Of a DNA stretch of 64,000 nt, positions 1-9,084 are shown piece by piece. Positions within the stretch are counted from its first letter, which is position 1. The number at the start of each line of letters is the position of its first letter. Both the position numbers and the translations under genes were made by a program. The stretch spans positions 558,001 to 622,000 of the forward strand of contig NZ_CP021247.1 in assembly GCF_017309955.1 (NCBI RefSeq), given 5' to 3'. This DNA comes from Novosphingobium sp. KA1 (GTDB lineage: Bacteria; Pseudomonadota; Alphaproteobacteria; Sphingomonadales; Sphingomonadaceae). The notes beneath the pieces are model-generated. The model saw only the letters and a list, made by a program, of their open reading frames with translations. It did no database searches and was not told the origin of the DNA.

Positions 1-118
1 CGTGATCCGCAAGCTCATCGGCGACATCACCGCCGCCGGCGTGGACACCAGCGAAGCCGAAGTGCGCAGCGCGCTCGAGGCCAAGCAGGTCGAAGCCCGC
101 CGCGCTTTCCTGGGCTGA
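1..118 (+). CDS. DUF1476 / ATPase inhibitor zeta-like protein (3' end only)
   Basis: Only the last 38 codons are inside the window, in frame from base 2 to a TGA at 116–118. The tail reads VIRKLIGDITAAGV and ends ARRAFLG. This resembles the C-terminal helix of DUF1476 proteins, which have an 'LRK..DF.AAGV' element followed by a charged helix rich in Glu, Ala and Arg. In Paracoccus the family member is the zeta inhibitor of F1-ATPase. In alphaproteobacteria DUF1476 commonly sits just upstream of bolA, as here, which supports the call. The start lies outside the window. Identity rests on a short tail plus context. Confidence 0.6.
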   Translation, partial: VIRKLIGDITAAGVDTSEAEVRSALEAKQVEARRAFLG

Positions 119-130
119 GGATCTCCGACG

Positions 131-364
131 ATGGCCATGTCCGCCCCCGAGATCGAGGCTCTCATCCGTGAGGCCCTGCCCGACGCCCAGGTCGAGATCA
201 CCGATCTTGCCGGCGACGGCGACCATTACGCCGCCCGCGTGACCAGTGCCGCCTTTGCCGGAAAACCGCGCGTCGCGCAGCACAAAATGGTCTACGAAGC
301 ACTGGGCGGCCGCATGGGCGGCGTCCTCCACGCCTTGCAACTTACCACCGCCGTTCCCAACTGA
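131..364 (+). CDS. bolA: BolA family protein
   Basis: This 77-residue protein has the compact BolA fold pattern. An N-terminal helix (IEALIREALPDAQVEITDL) is followed by a beta region and the signature HKMVYEAL near residues 51–58; the His there is the likely Fe-S ligand in BolA–glutaredoxin complexes. Known BolA partners are CGFS monothiol glutaredoxins, and exactly such a gene starts 29 bases downstream. The pair is probably co-transcribed and acts in Fe-S cluster trafficking or iron sensing in the cytosol. ATG at 131 gives MAMSAPE; the ATG at 137 is an equally plausible start. Length fits the short BolA2/IbaG-like subgroup. Confidence 0.92.
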   Translation: MAMSAPEIEALIREALPDAQVEITDLAGDGDHYAARVTSAAFAGKPRVAQHKMVYEALGGRMGGVLHALQLTTAVPN

Positions 365-393
365 CGTCGGTCCGTTTCTGAAGGTTTCGAAAA

Positions 394-723
394 ATGTCCG
401 ACGTCAACGCCCGCATCGGCGAGATTGTAAACAATAACGACATCGTCCTGTTCATGAAGGGCACGCCGCTGTTCCCGCAGTGCGGTTTCTCCAGCCGCGC
501 GGTCGCCATTCTCGAGCGCCTCGGCGCCCCTTACGAGAGCGTCGACGTGCTGCAGGACATGGAAATCCGCCAGGGCATCAAGTCCTTCTCGGACTGGCCG
601 ACGATCCCGCAGCTTTACGTGAAGGGCGAATTCGTCGGCGGCAGCGACATCATGATGGAGATGTTCGAGGCCGGCGAGCTGTCGCAGCTCTTCATCGACG
701 CGGGTCTCGCCACCCAGGGCTGA
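394..723 (+). CDS. grxD: Grx4-family monothiol glutaredoxin
   Basis: This 109-residue protein carries the monothiol active site CGFS inside [13 protein letters not shown] (Cys near residue 29), the [16 protein letters not shown] cis-Pro and glutathione-binding segment, and a GGSDIMMEM motif. All are diagnostic of the Grx4/Grx5 class that binds a [2Fe-2S] cluster with glutathione and hands it to apoproteins or to BolA. It follows bolA by 29 bases on the same strand and ends just before a strong intrinsic terminator, so DUF1476–bolA–grxD looks like one transcript. Confidence 0.96.
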   Translation: MSDVNARIGEIVNNNDIVLFMKGTPLFPQCGFSSRAVAILERLGAPYESVDVLQDMEIRQGIKSFSDWPTIPQLYVKGEFVGGSDIMMEMFEAGELSQLFIDAGLATQG

Positions 724-747
724 GAACCGGCCACGACAAAACGCAAG

Positions 748-777
748 ACGCCCGGAGGGAAACCTCCGGGCGTTTTT
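748..777 (+). terminator. Rho-independent terminator after grxD
   Basis: A GC-rich stem (acgcccggagg pairing with cctccgggcgt) closes on a gaaa tetraloop and is followed by a run of five T. It lies 25 bases past the grxD stop and ends the DUF1476–bolA–grxD transcript. Confidence 0.92.
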
Positions 778-1169
778 GCATGCGCGCCGCAAGCCTCCTT
801 GCACGCGCACGGCATCGCTTCGCCGCGCTGCGAGAGCAGGAATTCCGGTGATTTCGGGGGAGGCAGCTCGGGGAGACGGGGCCGGGAGACTTTCGGCCCC
901 GTCTCAGTCGAGACATACTCGGGGTACGCAGCTATATAAGCACAAGTCGTGCCAAATTCCAAATATCCCGGAATTCCGCCATTCGTATGATTCGCAAGGC
1001 AACGAATCGTCAATGATTGTAAAGAGAACCGACAATTGGCGCCGATGCGCTGCGATCCGGCGGCGATCCGGCGCCGGTCCGGCCTGCCGCCCCGGCGACG
1101 AATTGCCGGTTTGCCGCCTTTGCCGACAATTCGGCTTGCCACCCCGCCCGGCCCCGCCATGATCGGGCG
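778..1169. other. Intergenic region with a 12-bp hairpin
   Basis: No convincing gene lies between the grxD terminator and the Nudix gene. There is one strong dyad: gagacggggccg at 873–884 pairs with cggccccgtctc at 894–905 around a 9-base loop. It has no T run, so it is more likely a structured leader or a weak or bidirectional terminator than an intrinsic one. From about 935 to 1035 the region is noticeably AT-richer and probably carries the Nudix promoter, although I cannot pick clean boxes. Confidence 0.5.
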
Positions 1170-2042
1170 ATGACCACGACACCGCCGAACGCTTCGTCCA
1201 CAAGCGGCCCACACCCGAGTTCGCCCCTGAGCGCGCCCCAGAGCGCGCGCCCGAGCGACCAGCCCCCGAGCGACCAGCCGATGCCCGCCGATGGCCCGAG
1301 GGTCATTCCCGCCGCCACCCTGGTGATTTTCCGGGCCGCCGTCGCTGGCCCGCCGGAATTGCTGATGGTCCAGCGCGCCAAGGAAATGCGTTTCGCGGGC
1401 GGCGCGGCGGTGTTCCCGGGCGGCCGGGTGGACGCGGCCGACCGCGAACTGGCCCGCATGATCCTGCCCGGCGAGGCCGAGGAAATCGCCGCCGCCCGCA
1501 TCGCCGCCATTCGCGAGACGCTGGAAGAGACCGGCCTGATGGTCGCCACGACAACGCCGGTTTCCGCCGCCGAGGCTGCCGGGGCACGGGCGATGCTGCT
1601 GGAACAGGGCAGCCTGGCGCCGGTGCTCAAGCACTTCGGCTGGCATCTCGCCCCCCAGCGCCTGGCGCTCTACGCGCATTGGTGCCCGCCATGGGAAGGC
1701 GCGTTCGACACCCGCTTCTTCGTGATCGACCTTGGCACCGGCGCCGTCGAGATCGAGGTGGATGCCACCGAGAACACCCGCCTGTTCTGGATCAGCGCCG
1801 CCGAGGCCCTCGCCATGGCGGATCGCGGCGAGATCTCGGTGATCTTCCCGACCCGCCGCAATCTCGAACGCCTCGCCCGCTTTGCCAGCCACGAGGAGGC
1901 GCTGGAAGACATCGCCCGCCACCCGGTCCGCCGCATCCATCCGCGCATCGAGATCCGCGACGGCGCCGAATGGCTGACGATCCCGGCCGACCTCGGCTAT
2001 CCGGTGGACGGACAGCCCAGAGCGACCGCGCAGCGCGGTTAG
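1170..2042 (+). CDS. Nudix hydrolase (NUDT7/NUDT19-like)
   Basis: This 290-residue protein has a Nudix box split by a short insertion. FPGGRVDAADREL at about 80–92 supplies the leading Gly, and AAIRETLEETG at about 111–121 supplies the REXXEEXG metal-binding core. This spacing is typical of the larger NUDT7/NUDT19-type proteins, which act on CoA or nucleotide diphosphates. The first ~40 residues are low complexity (Ser/Pro/Gln, with SDQP repeated) and absent from typical members, so translation may really begin at the ATG at 1281 (MPADGPRVIP). The substrate cannot be read from sequence. The stop overlaps the convergent MFS gene by 4 bases. Confidence 0.8.
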   Translation: MTTTPPNASSTSGPHPSSPLSAPQSARPSDQPPSDQPMPADGPRVIPAATLVIFRAAVAGPPELLMVQRAKEMRFAGGAAVFPGGRVDAADRELARMILPGEAEEIAAARIAAIRETLEETGLMVATTTPVSAAEAAGARAMLLEQGSLAPVLKHFGWHLAPQRLALYAHWCPPWEGAFDTRFFVIDLGTGAVEIEVDATENTRLFWISAAEALAMADRGEISVIFPTRRNLERLARFASHEEALEDIARHPVRRIHPRIEIRDGAEWLTIPADLGYPVDGQPRATAQRG

Positions 2043-3298
2043 GCGGGCGCTGCGGCCGCCGTATCAGGGCGCGCCAGGCGCCCTCCGGCAGCATACAGGC
2101 CCAGCAGCATGGCCACGACAAAAAAGCCCGCCATCGCCATGATCGCGCCGTCGTAGCTCCGTGTCAGCGAGAAGACCTTGGCCGAACCGATCACCGAAAC
2201 CGCGATGAACGGCAGGCCGATCAGCGTGTTGAGGCCAAAACCACGGCTGTAGCTGGCTTGCCCGAAGGCATCGGAAAGCCCGCGCCCCAGCCCCGGGATC
2301 GCCCCTGCCCCGTGCAGGCCGATCAGGCCGATGACCACGCCAGTCAGCGCAAAAGGCGGGTGCAGCAGCAGCACGGACCAGAGCACCGCGCAATTGCAGC
2401 CGATGAGCGCCAGCGCGCGTCCCCCGCCCAGCCGGTCCGCCACCCAGCCGAACAGCACCGAACCGGCGATGCCGACCAGCGACATGCCCGATTGCAGCAA
2501 TGCCGATTCCCCGCGGGAAAAGCCCCAGGACTGGCCCATCGGCACCAGCAGCGAGCCGAGCATGACCGAACTGGCCATGCTGGCGACGGCCGCCAGGCAC
2601 AGTGCCCAGAAGCGCGGGCGCGACAGCAGTTGGGCGACGCTCAGCGAGCCGTCCGACGTGCGCTTGCCCGCCGCGACCGGTGCCTTGCTCTCGCCGCCGG
2701 GAGGATGGTCGATCGCCAGCAGGCTGGCCGGCACCAGGATCCCGGCAATGGCGGCAGCGATGCCGAGATAGATCGTCGTCGGCGTGAACACGCGCAGGCC
2801 CCGCTCCACCAGCCAGGGCGTGATCGCGATGACGACCGGCAGATGGACAAGCCCCAGCGCCAGCCCCCGGTTGCGGGCGAACCAGCGCGTCACCAGCGTG
2901 GCCGGGGCGATCGAGCCGGCAAGGATCATCGCCGGGCCCAGCAGCAGCGCATAGGCGGCCAGATAGAGCGCATAGCTATGCGTCAGCGCCAGCATGGCAA
3001 AACCCGCCGCGCCCAGCAGCGCGCCCAGCAGCATCAGCAGGCGCAGCGAGAACCGCGCGACCAGCACGCCGACGAACGGCGCCAGCAGCGAGGAGCCGAC
3101 CAGCACCAGCGGAATACCGGCGGCGGCGGCTTCCGCGCTGACGCCCAGCCTCTGCTCGGCCGGGGCCAGCATGATGCTGAACGCGCCCATGATCGTGCCG
3201 ATCACCAGGTTATGCGAAATGCCCGCAATGACGCCCATCCGCCGTGCCAGCGGATGGTTCGGGGCCTCGTGAACGGCCGCATCGGCATCAGGTGCCAT
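2039..3298 (-). CDS. MFS transporter, oxalate/formate antiporter-like
   Basis: This 419-residue protein has about 12 hydrophobic segments. The start is hydrophilic, then come GVIAGISHNLVIGTIMGAFS and the motif RWFARNRGLALGLVH, which is typical of the monocarboxylate/oxalate:formate branch of the major facilitator superfamily. It is an inner-membrane carrier, probably for a small organic acid; the substrate is not predictable. The start at 3298 is preceded by a good ribosome site (gggagagagac on the minus strand). It is convergent with the Nudix gene and 200 bases downstream of the PilZ gene on the same strand. Confidence 0.8.
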   Translation of the reverse strand: MAPDADAAVHEAPNHPLARRMGVIAGISHNLVIGTIMGAFSIMLAPAEQRLGVSAEAAAAGIPLVLVGSSLLAPFVGVLVARFSLRLLMLLGALLGAAGFAMLALTHSYALYLAAYALLLGPAMILAGSIAPATLVTRWFARNRGLALGLVHLPVVIAITPWLVERGLRVFTPTTIYLGIAAAIAGILVPASLLAIDHPPGGESKAPVAAGKRTSDGSLSVAQLLSRPRFWALCLAAVASMASSVMLGSLLVPMGQSWGFSRGESALLQSGMSLVGIAGSVLFGWVADRLGGGRALALIGCNCAVLWSVLLLHPPFALTGVVIGLIGLHGAGAIPGLGRGLSDAFGQASYSRGFGLNTLIGLPFIAVSVIGSAKVFSLTRSYDGAIMAMAGFFVVAMLLGLYAAGGRLARPDTAAAAPA

Positions 3299-3498
3299 GT
3301 CTCTCTCCCGACTCGCCGGCCCGTGGCCGGATGCTTTGTCTGGGAAAGCAGCCTAGGCACTGCGGCCCGGCGGGCGAGACACTTCGCCCCGGCCGCGCGC
3401 AAATACCGCCGCGGCGAAGCAGCCTGGATTGCGCCTGGGAAAGGTGCGAGCGGGCCGGTGCTGCAAAATCCGCGTTTGGCGAATTTTCACACGGACTC

Positions 3499-3819
3499 TC
3501 AGCCCGGCACGACCGTGGTCACCCCATGGAGCCGGACCAGATGGTCGACCACCGGCTGGTAGATCTCGCGGTCGAACTCGACCCCGGCATAATCACCCTC
3601 GACCCAGCGCACCACGCCGGTCAGCCCTTCCAGCCCTTGCGGGCGGATGACCACGCGGGCACCAACGCGGAAATAGAGCCCCGATACCCGCACGCAGCAA
3701 CCGCTGGCGGAAATGTCGGAAATTTCGCCGCGATCGCGCAGGCCGCTTTGCGTGCGGCACTGCGCAGTCAGCGAAACAGCACGGCGCGATGCCTGCCTGG
3801 GGGATGAAGAGCGGGCCAT
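3499..3819 (-). CDS. PilZ domain protein
   Basis: This 106-residue single-domain protein has both halves of the c-di-GMP-binding PilZ signature: an Arg-rich RQASRR segment near residues 8–13 and DISASGCCV near 35–43, the (D/N)xSxxG element. A compact beta-barrel sequence containing GVVRWVEGDYAGVEF follows, a pattern common to PilZ domains. It probably works as a stand-alone c-di-GMP adaptor in the cytosol. The stretch upstream (3820–3963) is AT-rich and likely holds its promoter. A second single-domain PilZ gene lies at 50043–50453. Confidence 0.85.
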   Translation of the reverse strand: MARSSSPRQASRRAVSLTAQCRTQSGLRDRGEISDISASGCCVRVSGLYFRVGARVVIRPQGLEGLTGVVRWVEGDYAGVEFDREIYQPVVDHLVRLHGVTTVVPG

Positions 3820-3963
3820 AGCCGCATTGTACCGAGACAGGGTTTACATTTTGTTAATCGCAAGAAAAGACCCTGGAATTTACTCAGAACACCGCACAAT
3901 ATATTGGCGAAAAAGCAAAATTCCCGCCCCAACATTACTTCAAGCTTACTTTCAGAGCCAGGA

Positions 3964-4971
3964 TCAAGGCGCTTTGGCAAGTTCCGCGCGGGCGGGGGCC
4001 GCCGCTTGCGCCTCGGCCTGCGCGGCCAGCCGGCGGGCCAGCACCGCGCAGACCATCAGCTGGATCTGGTGGAAGAACATCAGCGGCAGGATGATCGCGC
4101 CCACTTGCGCCGGCGCGAACAGCACGCCTGCCAGCGGCACCCCGGTGGCGAGGCTCTTTTTCGAGCCGCAGAACAGGATGACGATGCGGTCCTCGTGGTT
4201 GAAGCCGAGCAGGCGCCCCATGACATTGCCCGCCACCATGATGACCGCCAGGATGCCCAGCGACAGCGCCGCGATCAGGCCAAGCTCGGCCAGCGCCACC
4301 TTGTGCCACAGCCCTTCCAGCACCGCGGCGCCAAAGGCGGTATAGACCACCAGCAGGATCGAGCCCCGGTCGGTGTAGCCCAGCAGTTTCTTGTGACGGC
4401 TGACGAAACCGCCGATCCACGGGCGCAGCAAGTGTCCGGCGATGAACGGCAGCAGCAACTGGACGGCGATGGTGATGATCGGATCGGTCGAGAAGCCCTG
4501 GGTCTTGCCGGTGATGAACAGCGCCGTCAGCACCGGGGTGATGAAGATGCCCGCCAGGTTGGAGAACGAGGCGCTGCACACCGCCGCCGCCACGTTGCCC
4601 CCGGCTATCGCGGTAAAGGCGATGGAGGACTGCACGGTCGAGGGCAGCAGGGTCAGGAACAGCAGGCCCATCGCCAGCGAGGGTTCCAGCCCCGGAATGG
4701 CGCTGACGCCGAGGCCGACAATGGGGAATAGCACAAAGGTCAGGCAGGCGACCGTCAGGTGCAGCTTCCATGCCTTGGCGCCGTCGATGATCGCCTCGCG
4801 CGAGAGCTTGGCGCCGTGGAGGAAGAACAGCAGCGCGATGCCCGCATCCGCCGCGCCTCCGGCGATCCCCGCCCAGGCGCCGCGCGCCGGGAAGATCGAG
4901 GCGAGCCCCACGGTCGAGACCAGCAGCAGCAGATAGGGATCGATGTTCAGGCGGGCGAGAAGACGGTTCAT
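3964..4971 (-). CDS. Bile acid:sodium symporter-like carrier (SBF_like/YfeH type)
   Basis: This integral membrane protein of about 335 residues has ten or so hydrophobic stretches. It includes FFLHGAKLSREAI, LPSTVQSSIAFTAIAGGNVAAA and CGSKKSLATGVPLA, which are hallmark segments of the SBF-like branch of the bile acid:Na+ symporter superfamily. Members of this branch are carriers of unsettled substrate. I chose the ATG at 4971, preceded by ggcgggc, over the GTG at 4989. It is transcribed alone on the minus strand, with no metabolic neighbours that would reveal a substrate. Confidence 0.85.
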   Translation of the reverse strand: MNRLLARLNIDPYLLLLVSTVGLASIFPARGAWAGIAGGAADAGIALLFFLHGAKLSREAIIDGAKAWKLHLTVACLTFVLFPIVGLGVSAIPGLEPSLAMGLLFLTLLPSTVQSSIAFTAIAGGNVAAAVCSASFSNLAGIFITPVLTALFITGKTQGFSTDPIITIAVQLLLPFIAGHLLRPWIGGFVSRHKKLLGYTDRGSILLVVYTAFGAAVLEGLWHKVALAELGLIAALSLGILAVIMVAGNVMGRLLGFNHEDRIVILFCGSKKSLATGVPLAGVLFAPAQVGAIILPLMFFHQIQLMVCAVLARRLAAQAEAQAAAPARAELAKAP

Positions 4972-5093
4972 GCCCGCCTGTCTAAGCACAACCGGCGCGC
5001 GGCAAAAGCCCCCGCCTGCAATCGCCCCTATCCGTCAAGATCGCGGCGATCCGCATGGAAAATCCCCGCACCGCTGCCCGCGCCTCCGAGATT

Positions 5094-5131
5094 CTGCCCA
5101 GAAAACGCCCGAATGGGCATCTTCTGGGCAG
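5094..5131 (-). terminator. Nested hairpin downstream of the GH97 gene
   Basis: ctgcccagaa at 5094–5103 pairs with ttctgggcag at 5122–5131. The loop itself contains a gccc–gaat–gggc mini-hairpin. It lies about 40 bases past the GH97 stop on that gene's strand. No U tract is evident, so termination is an inference; it could equally stabilise the transcript end. Confidence 0.4.
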
Positions 5132-5172
5132 CACCGCCCCCCACCGCGTTGATCTGCGGGCGCCGGGCCCGT

Positions 5173-7254
5173 CTACTTCCCCGGCACCAGCCGCATCGCC
5201 GCGCCGCCGCCCGGGGCCAGCCAGAGCGTGTAGGTGTCGCCCTTCTTCACGCTGCGCGTTTCGTAGGCGATCTTGTGGCGGGCCTCGGTGAGATAGGTCG
5301 CGCCCTCCCCGTCCTTCCAGATCGTCGCCTTGTAGGTCTTGCCGGGTTCAAGGAAGTCGAACGAGAGCGTGACAGTGCGGGCCGCCGCGTCGTTGACGCC
5401 GCCGACGAACCATTCGGGGCTGTTGCGGTCCTTGCGCGCAAAGATCGCATAGTCGCCCACTTCACCGGCGATCAGGTGGCTTTCGGCCCAGTCGGTGGGG
5501 ACATGGCTGATGAACTCCATCTCGCGCGGATACTTGTCGAGGTTCTCCACGAAGTCCGCCGCCATCTGGATCGGCGAATAGATCGCGAGATAGAGCCCGA
5601 GCTGCTTGGCGAGCGTGGAGGCCAGCGGATCGTGATGCGCGCCTTCAAGGCTCAGCACGCCGGGCGTGAAGTCCATCGGGCCGGAGAGCATCCGCGTATA
5701 GACCAGCGTCGGCTCATGGTCCGGCCCATTGGCGAAGGCACCCCAGGCGTTGTACTCCATGCCCCGCGCGCCTTCGCGGCTGACCCAGTTGGGATAAGTA
5801 CGGCGCAGGCCGGTATCCTTGACCGGTTCATGCGCGTCGATGGCGATGTGGTGCTGCGCGGCCAGCTTCACCACGTCCAGATGGTGGTTCACCTGACGCT
5901 GGCCATCATGCCATTCCATATGCGTTTCGCCCGGCTTTTCGCCGTAATGCCAGGTATCGGCAATGATGCCGCCACCATCCGCGACGTAGCCGGTCTTCAC
6001 CGAAGTGACGCCCAGCTTCTCGTAGAGCGCGAAGCCCGCGTCCATCTGCTTTTCGTAGATGGCGATATTGCCGCCGGTCTCGTGGTGGCCGATCAGCACC
6101 ACGCCTTTCTTCCGGGCATAGTCGGTCACTGCCTTGATATCGAAGTCCGGCGTCGCCTCGGTGAAGCTGAAATCGCCGTGACCGAACCAGTCGCCGTCCC
6201 AGCCCTTGTTCCAGCCCTCGATCAGCACGCCGCCGAAATTGTGGCGCGCGGCATAGTCGATATACTGCTTGGCACGCGCGGTGGTGGCGCCGTGCTGCGG
6301 GCCGGTCGCCCAAGTCCAGTCGCCGCGGATCATGCCCCACCAGATGCCGATATAGCGCATCGGCCTGACCCAGCTGACATCGCCCAGCTTGTTGGGTTCG
6401 TTGAGGTTGAGTTCCAGATCGTTCTCGACAAGGCCGGCCGCATTGTCGGCAATACGGATCGTGCGCCAGGGCGTGTTGAACGGCAGATCGCGCACCACCC
6501 GCGCACCGCGTGACGAGGGCGAGAGCGTGGTGCGGAAGGTCTGCCCATCGGCCCGCTTGAACCAGTACCCGGCATAATCGACCAGCGCCGCTTCGTGGAA
6601 CGACAAGTGAGTGCCGTCCTCCAGCTTCATGGTGATCGGCGTATGCGCGGTGGAAACGGCGTCGATCGCGGTCTTCTGGTAGACCTGCTCGTAGCGGTTC
6701 CACTCGCCGCCGGGGATCCACCATGCCTCGCCCTTGGGCACGATGGCGAACTCGGTGGTCTCGTCGGCGATCTTCATCGTCTTCATCGCCGGCTGCTCGG
6801 GAAGTTCGTAGCGGAAACCCACGCCGTTATCGAACAGGCGGAAATGCACGTCCATCAACCGGCTGCCTTGCGCGGCGGACTGGCGGAAGTGGACGGTCAC
6901 CTCGTTATAGTGATCGCGCACATAGCGGCGCTCACCCCAGGGCTGCTGCCAGGTATCGTCCTCACTGCCGGTCTCGCTGCCGGAGATGGCGAAGCCGCGC
7001 ACCATGTTGACCCCGTCGGTCAGCACGAAGCCCAGCTTGCTCGGCGCGATCAGCAGCTTGCCCTTGCGCGACAGCGACCAGGTGGGGCGGCTGTCGTTGT
7101 CGGTGCTGACGGTGAGCACGATGGAGCCATCGGGCGAGGCGGCGGTGACGCTGGGGTGCGCCTCCTGCGCATGCACGGCAAGCGGCGTGAGAGCGGCGGC
7201 GAGGATGCCGGCTCCAAGAACGCTGGCGGGGGCCAGCAGGCGGAAAGGCTTCAT
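5173..7254 (-). CDS. GH97 alpha-glucosidase (SusB-like), exported
   Basis: This 693-residue protein has a signal peptide ending VHAQ around residue 30. A GH97 N-terminal beta-sandwich (~35–290) and the catalytic barrel (~295–560; IGIWWGM, GGVLIEGWNKGWDG) follow, then a C-terminal beta domain. Glu in HHET (~392), AHEP (~476) and REGARGME (~494 and 500) sit where the inverting, calcium-dependent alpha-glucosidase SusB keeps its catalytic and metal-binding glutamates. That favours alpha-glucosidase over the retaining alpha-galactosidase branch. It would release glucose from maltodextrins in the periplasm. It is the last gene of the minus-strand starch run and is separated from its upstream neighbour by an extragenic palindrome. 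Confidence 0.9.
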   Translation of the reverse strand: MKPFRLLAPASVLGAGILAAALTPLAVHAQEAHPSVTAASPDGSIVLTVSTDNDSRPTWSLSRKGKLLIAPSKLGFVLTDGVNMVRGFAISGSETGSEDDTWQQPWGERRYVRDHYNEVTVHFRQSAAQGSRLMDVHFRLFDNGVGFRYELPEQPAMKTMKIADETTEFAIVPKGEAWWIPGGEWNRYEQVYQKTAIDAVSTAHTPITMKLEDGTHLSFHEAALVDYAGYWFKRADGQTFRTTLSPSSRGARVVRDLPFNTPWRTIRIADNAAGLVENDLELNLNEPNKLGDVSWVRPMRYIGIWWGMIRGDWTWATGPQHGATTARAKQYIDYAARHNFGGVLIEGWNKGWDGDWFGHGDFSFTEATPDFDIKAVTDYARKKGVVLIGHHETGGNIAIYEKQMDAGFALYEKLGVTSVKTGYVADGGGIIADTWHYGEKPGETHMEWHDGQRQVNHHLDVVKLAAQHHIAIDAHEPVKDTGLRRTYPNWVSREGARGMEYNAWGAFANGPDHEPTLVYTRMLSGPMDFTPGVLSLEGAHHDPLASTLAKQLGLYLAIYSPIQMAADFVENLDKYPREMEFISHVPTDWAESHLIAGEVGDYAIFARKDRNSPEWFVGGVNDAAARTVTLSFDFLEPGKTYKATIWKDGEGATYLTEARHKIAYETRSVKKGDTYTLWLAPGGGAAMRLVPGK

Positions 7255-7314
7255 GCCCGATCTCCTTTTGAAACGTGTACGGATGCGGACCGACCAGCCC
7301 GCTCAAAAAAATCC

Positions 7315-7407
7315 CGTCATCCCCGCGAAGGCGGGGATCCCGCTTTCCTTGCGGCCAAACGGGAGGTCGCAGAAGGAAGCGGGGCCCCCGCCTGCGCGGG
7401 GGCGACG
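7315..7407. repeat. Extragenic palindromic repeat, family A copy 1
   Basis: A large imperfect inverted repeat. The left arm (7315–7345) starts cgtcatccccgcgaaggc and ends cgctt. The right arm (7377–7407) begins aagcggggcccccgcc and ends gcgacg. Each arm also contains its own small ccccgcgaaggcgggg hairpin. The same architecture recurs at 27278–27371. It sits between the GH13 alpha-glucosidase and GH97 genes of one strand, where such elements can stabilise upstream mRNA or attenuate downstream expression. Confidence 0.8.
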
Positions 7408-7457
7408 ATGGTGGGTAGTCATGGCCCGATCCCGATCGCCGACCGTTCCGGGCAAGG

Positions 7458-9062
7458 TCATTCCTCGATCCAGATCGCGGCCCATGCGGGGAGCAGCCCT
7501 GGCGCCGCCTCGTTGACGGCGGCGAGCACTTTGCCCGCTATCGGCACATCCTGCGGCCAGGCCGCATCACGCTCGCCGATGTTGAACACGGCCAGCACCG
7601 AGCGCCCCTCCGCCGCGCGGCGCAGCACCAGCCGCGTCTCGTCGGCCAGCAGCACCTCGCACGTGCCCCGCCGCAGCGCCGCATCGTCTCGGCGCAAGTG
7701 GATCAGGCGGCGCGTCAGGTGCAGCAGCGAGGCAGGATCGGCCTCCTGCCGGTCGATGGCGCGGGCCAGGTTTGCTTCGGAAAGCGGCAGCCACGGGTGG
7801 CCACTGGTGAAGCCGCCATGCTCGTCCTGCGCCTGCCACGGCAGCGGTGTGCGCACGCCGTCGCGCGAGAGGGTGAGCGGCCAGTTGGCGATGGCCTCGG
7901 GGTCCTGAAGCAGTTCGAACGGCACCTCGTCCTGCTCCAGACCGAGTTCCTCGCCCTGATAGACGATCGGGTTGCCCCTGAGCGACAGCAGCAGCATCGC
8001 CTTCATCCGCGCAAAGGCGTCGCGGTGCTCCGGTGCACACCAGCGCGAGACGGCGCGCGGGGCGTCGTGGTTTTCGAAAGCCCAGCTGGGCCAGCCGCCG
8101 TCCGTATTTGGGCCCGGTTCATCAGCCCAGAATTCCTGCGTGGCGGCGACGCGCGCGGGGGTCAGGCTCTCGGCATAGAGGAAGTCGAAGCCATAGGCGC
8201 TGTTCAGCCGCGCGGGGCCCTCAGTGAAGGCCTTCATCTCCACCCCGGCATTGAGCCCGCCGACTTCGGCCAGCGAATAAGTATCGGGATAAGAGGCGAT
8301 CAGCGCCTGCAGCCGCTCGATGAAGGCCAGGAGATCCGGGTGCGACTGGTTGTAGCGCTGGATCTGGAAGTCGTAGGGCCGCGTGCGCAGCTTGCCATCC
8401 TGCGGCGCGGGCGGATTGTCGCGCAGCAGCGGGTCGTGCATCGCGTGGTTGAGCGCATCGATGCGGAAGCCCGAAACGCCCCGGTCCAGCCAGAACTTCG
8501 CGACGCCCAGCAGCGCGTCCTGCACCTCCGGGCTGTGGCAATTGAGCTGCGGCTGCTCGGCCAGGAAGTTGTGCATGTAATACTGCCCGCGCCGCGCATC
8601 CCAGCGCCATGCGGGGCCGCCGAAGATCGACTGCCAGTTGTTGGGCGGCGTGCCGTCCGCCTTGGGATCGGCCCAGACGTACCAGTCCGCGCGCGGGTTA
8701 TCGCGGCTGGAGCGGCTCTCCACGAACCAGGCGTGCTTGTCGGAGGTATGGGCATAGACCTGATCGACGATGATCTTCAGCCCCAGTTCGCGGGCCCGCG
8801 CGATCACCGCGTCGAAATCGGCCAGCGTGCCGAAGATCGGATCGACAGCGCAGTAATCGGAGATGTCATAGCCGAAATCGGCCATCGGCGAGGCATAGAA
8901 GGGCGAGATCCACACCGCCTCCACGCCGAGGCTGGCGACATGGTCCAGCCGGGCGGCGATGCCGGGCAAGTCGCCGATGCCGTCGCCATTGGCGTCCGCG
9001 AAGCTGCGGGGATAGATCTGGTAGATGGCGGCGCCGCGCCACCACGGGGCTGTCTGGGTCAT
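7458..9062 (-). CDS. GH13 alpha-glucosidase (oligosaccharide-specific, GH13_23-like)
   Basis: This protein of about 534 residues has no signal peptide, so it is probably cytosolic. Conserved GH13 regions are visible: DQVYAHTSD (region I), GFRIDALNH with the nucleophile Asp ~202 (II), the acid/base Glu ~266 in AEVGG (III), and FENHDAPR with the stabiliser Asp ~333 (IV). The HTSD version of region I and NHAMHDP after region II fit GH13_23-type alpha-glucosidases. It would hydrolyse imported maltose or maltodextrins to glucose. I start it at ATG 9062, 22 bases after the upstream amylase stop, because the longer frame to 9110 runs into that gene. It is co-directional with amylase and the TonB receptor. 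Confidence 0.92.
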   Translation of the reverse strand: MTQTAPWWRGAAIYQIYPRSFADANGDGIGDLPGIAARLDHVASLGVEAVWISPFYASPMADFGYDISDYCAVDPIFGTLADFDAVIARARELGLKIIVDQVYAHTSDKHAWFVESRSSRDNPRADWYVWADPKADGTPPNNWQSIFGGPAWRWDARRGQYYMHNFLAEQPQLNCHSPEVQDALLGVAKFWLDRGVSGFRIDALNHAMHDPLLRDNPPAPQDGKLRTRPYDFQIQRYNQSHPDLLAFIERLQALIASYPDTYSLAEVGGLNAGVEMKAFTEGPARLNSAYGFDFLYAESLTPARVAATQEFWADEPGPNTDGGWPSWAFENHDAPRAVSRWCAPEHRDAFARMKAMLLLSLRGNPIVYQGEELGLEQDEVPFELLQDPEAIANWPLTLSRDGVRTPLPWQAQDEHGGFTSGHPWLPLSEANLARAIDRQEADPASLLHLTRRLIHLRRDDAALRRGTCEVLLADETRLVLRRAAEGRSVLAVFNIGERDAAWPQDVPIAGKVLAAVNEAAPGLLPAWAAIWIEE

Positions 9063-9084
9063 GGTCGTTTCCGGGGGGAGTGGA

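Noticed and set aside
1170..1280. Extra N-terminal domain on the Nudix protein
   Set aside because: The stretch is low-complexity Ser/Pro/Gln sequence; a downstream start at 1281 explains the family length better.
1679..3562. Very long opposite-frame open reading frame over the Nudix/MFS region
   Set aside because: It runs antisense to an intact MFS gene and has Arg/Gln/Asp-rich, non-globular composition typical of GC-rich shadow frames.
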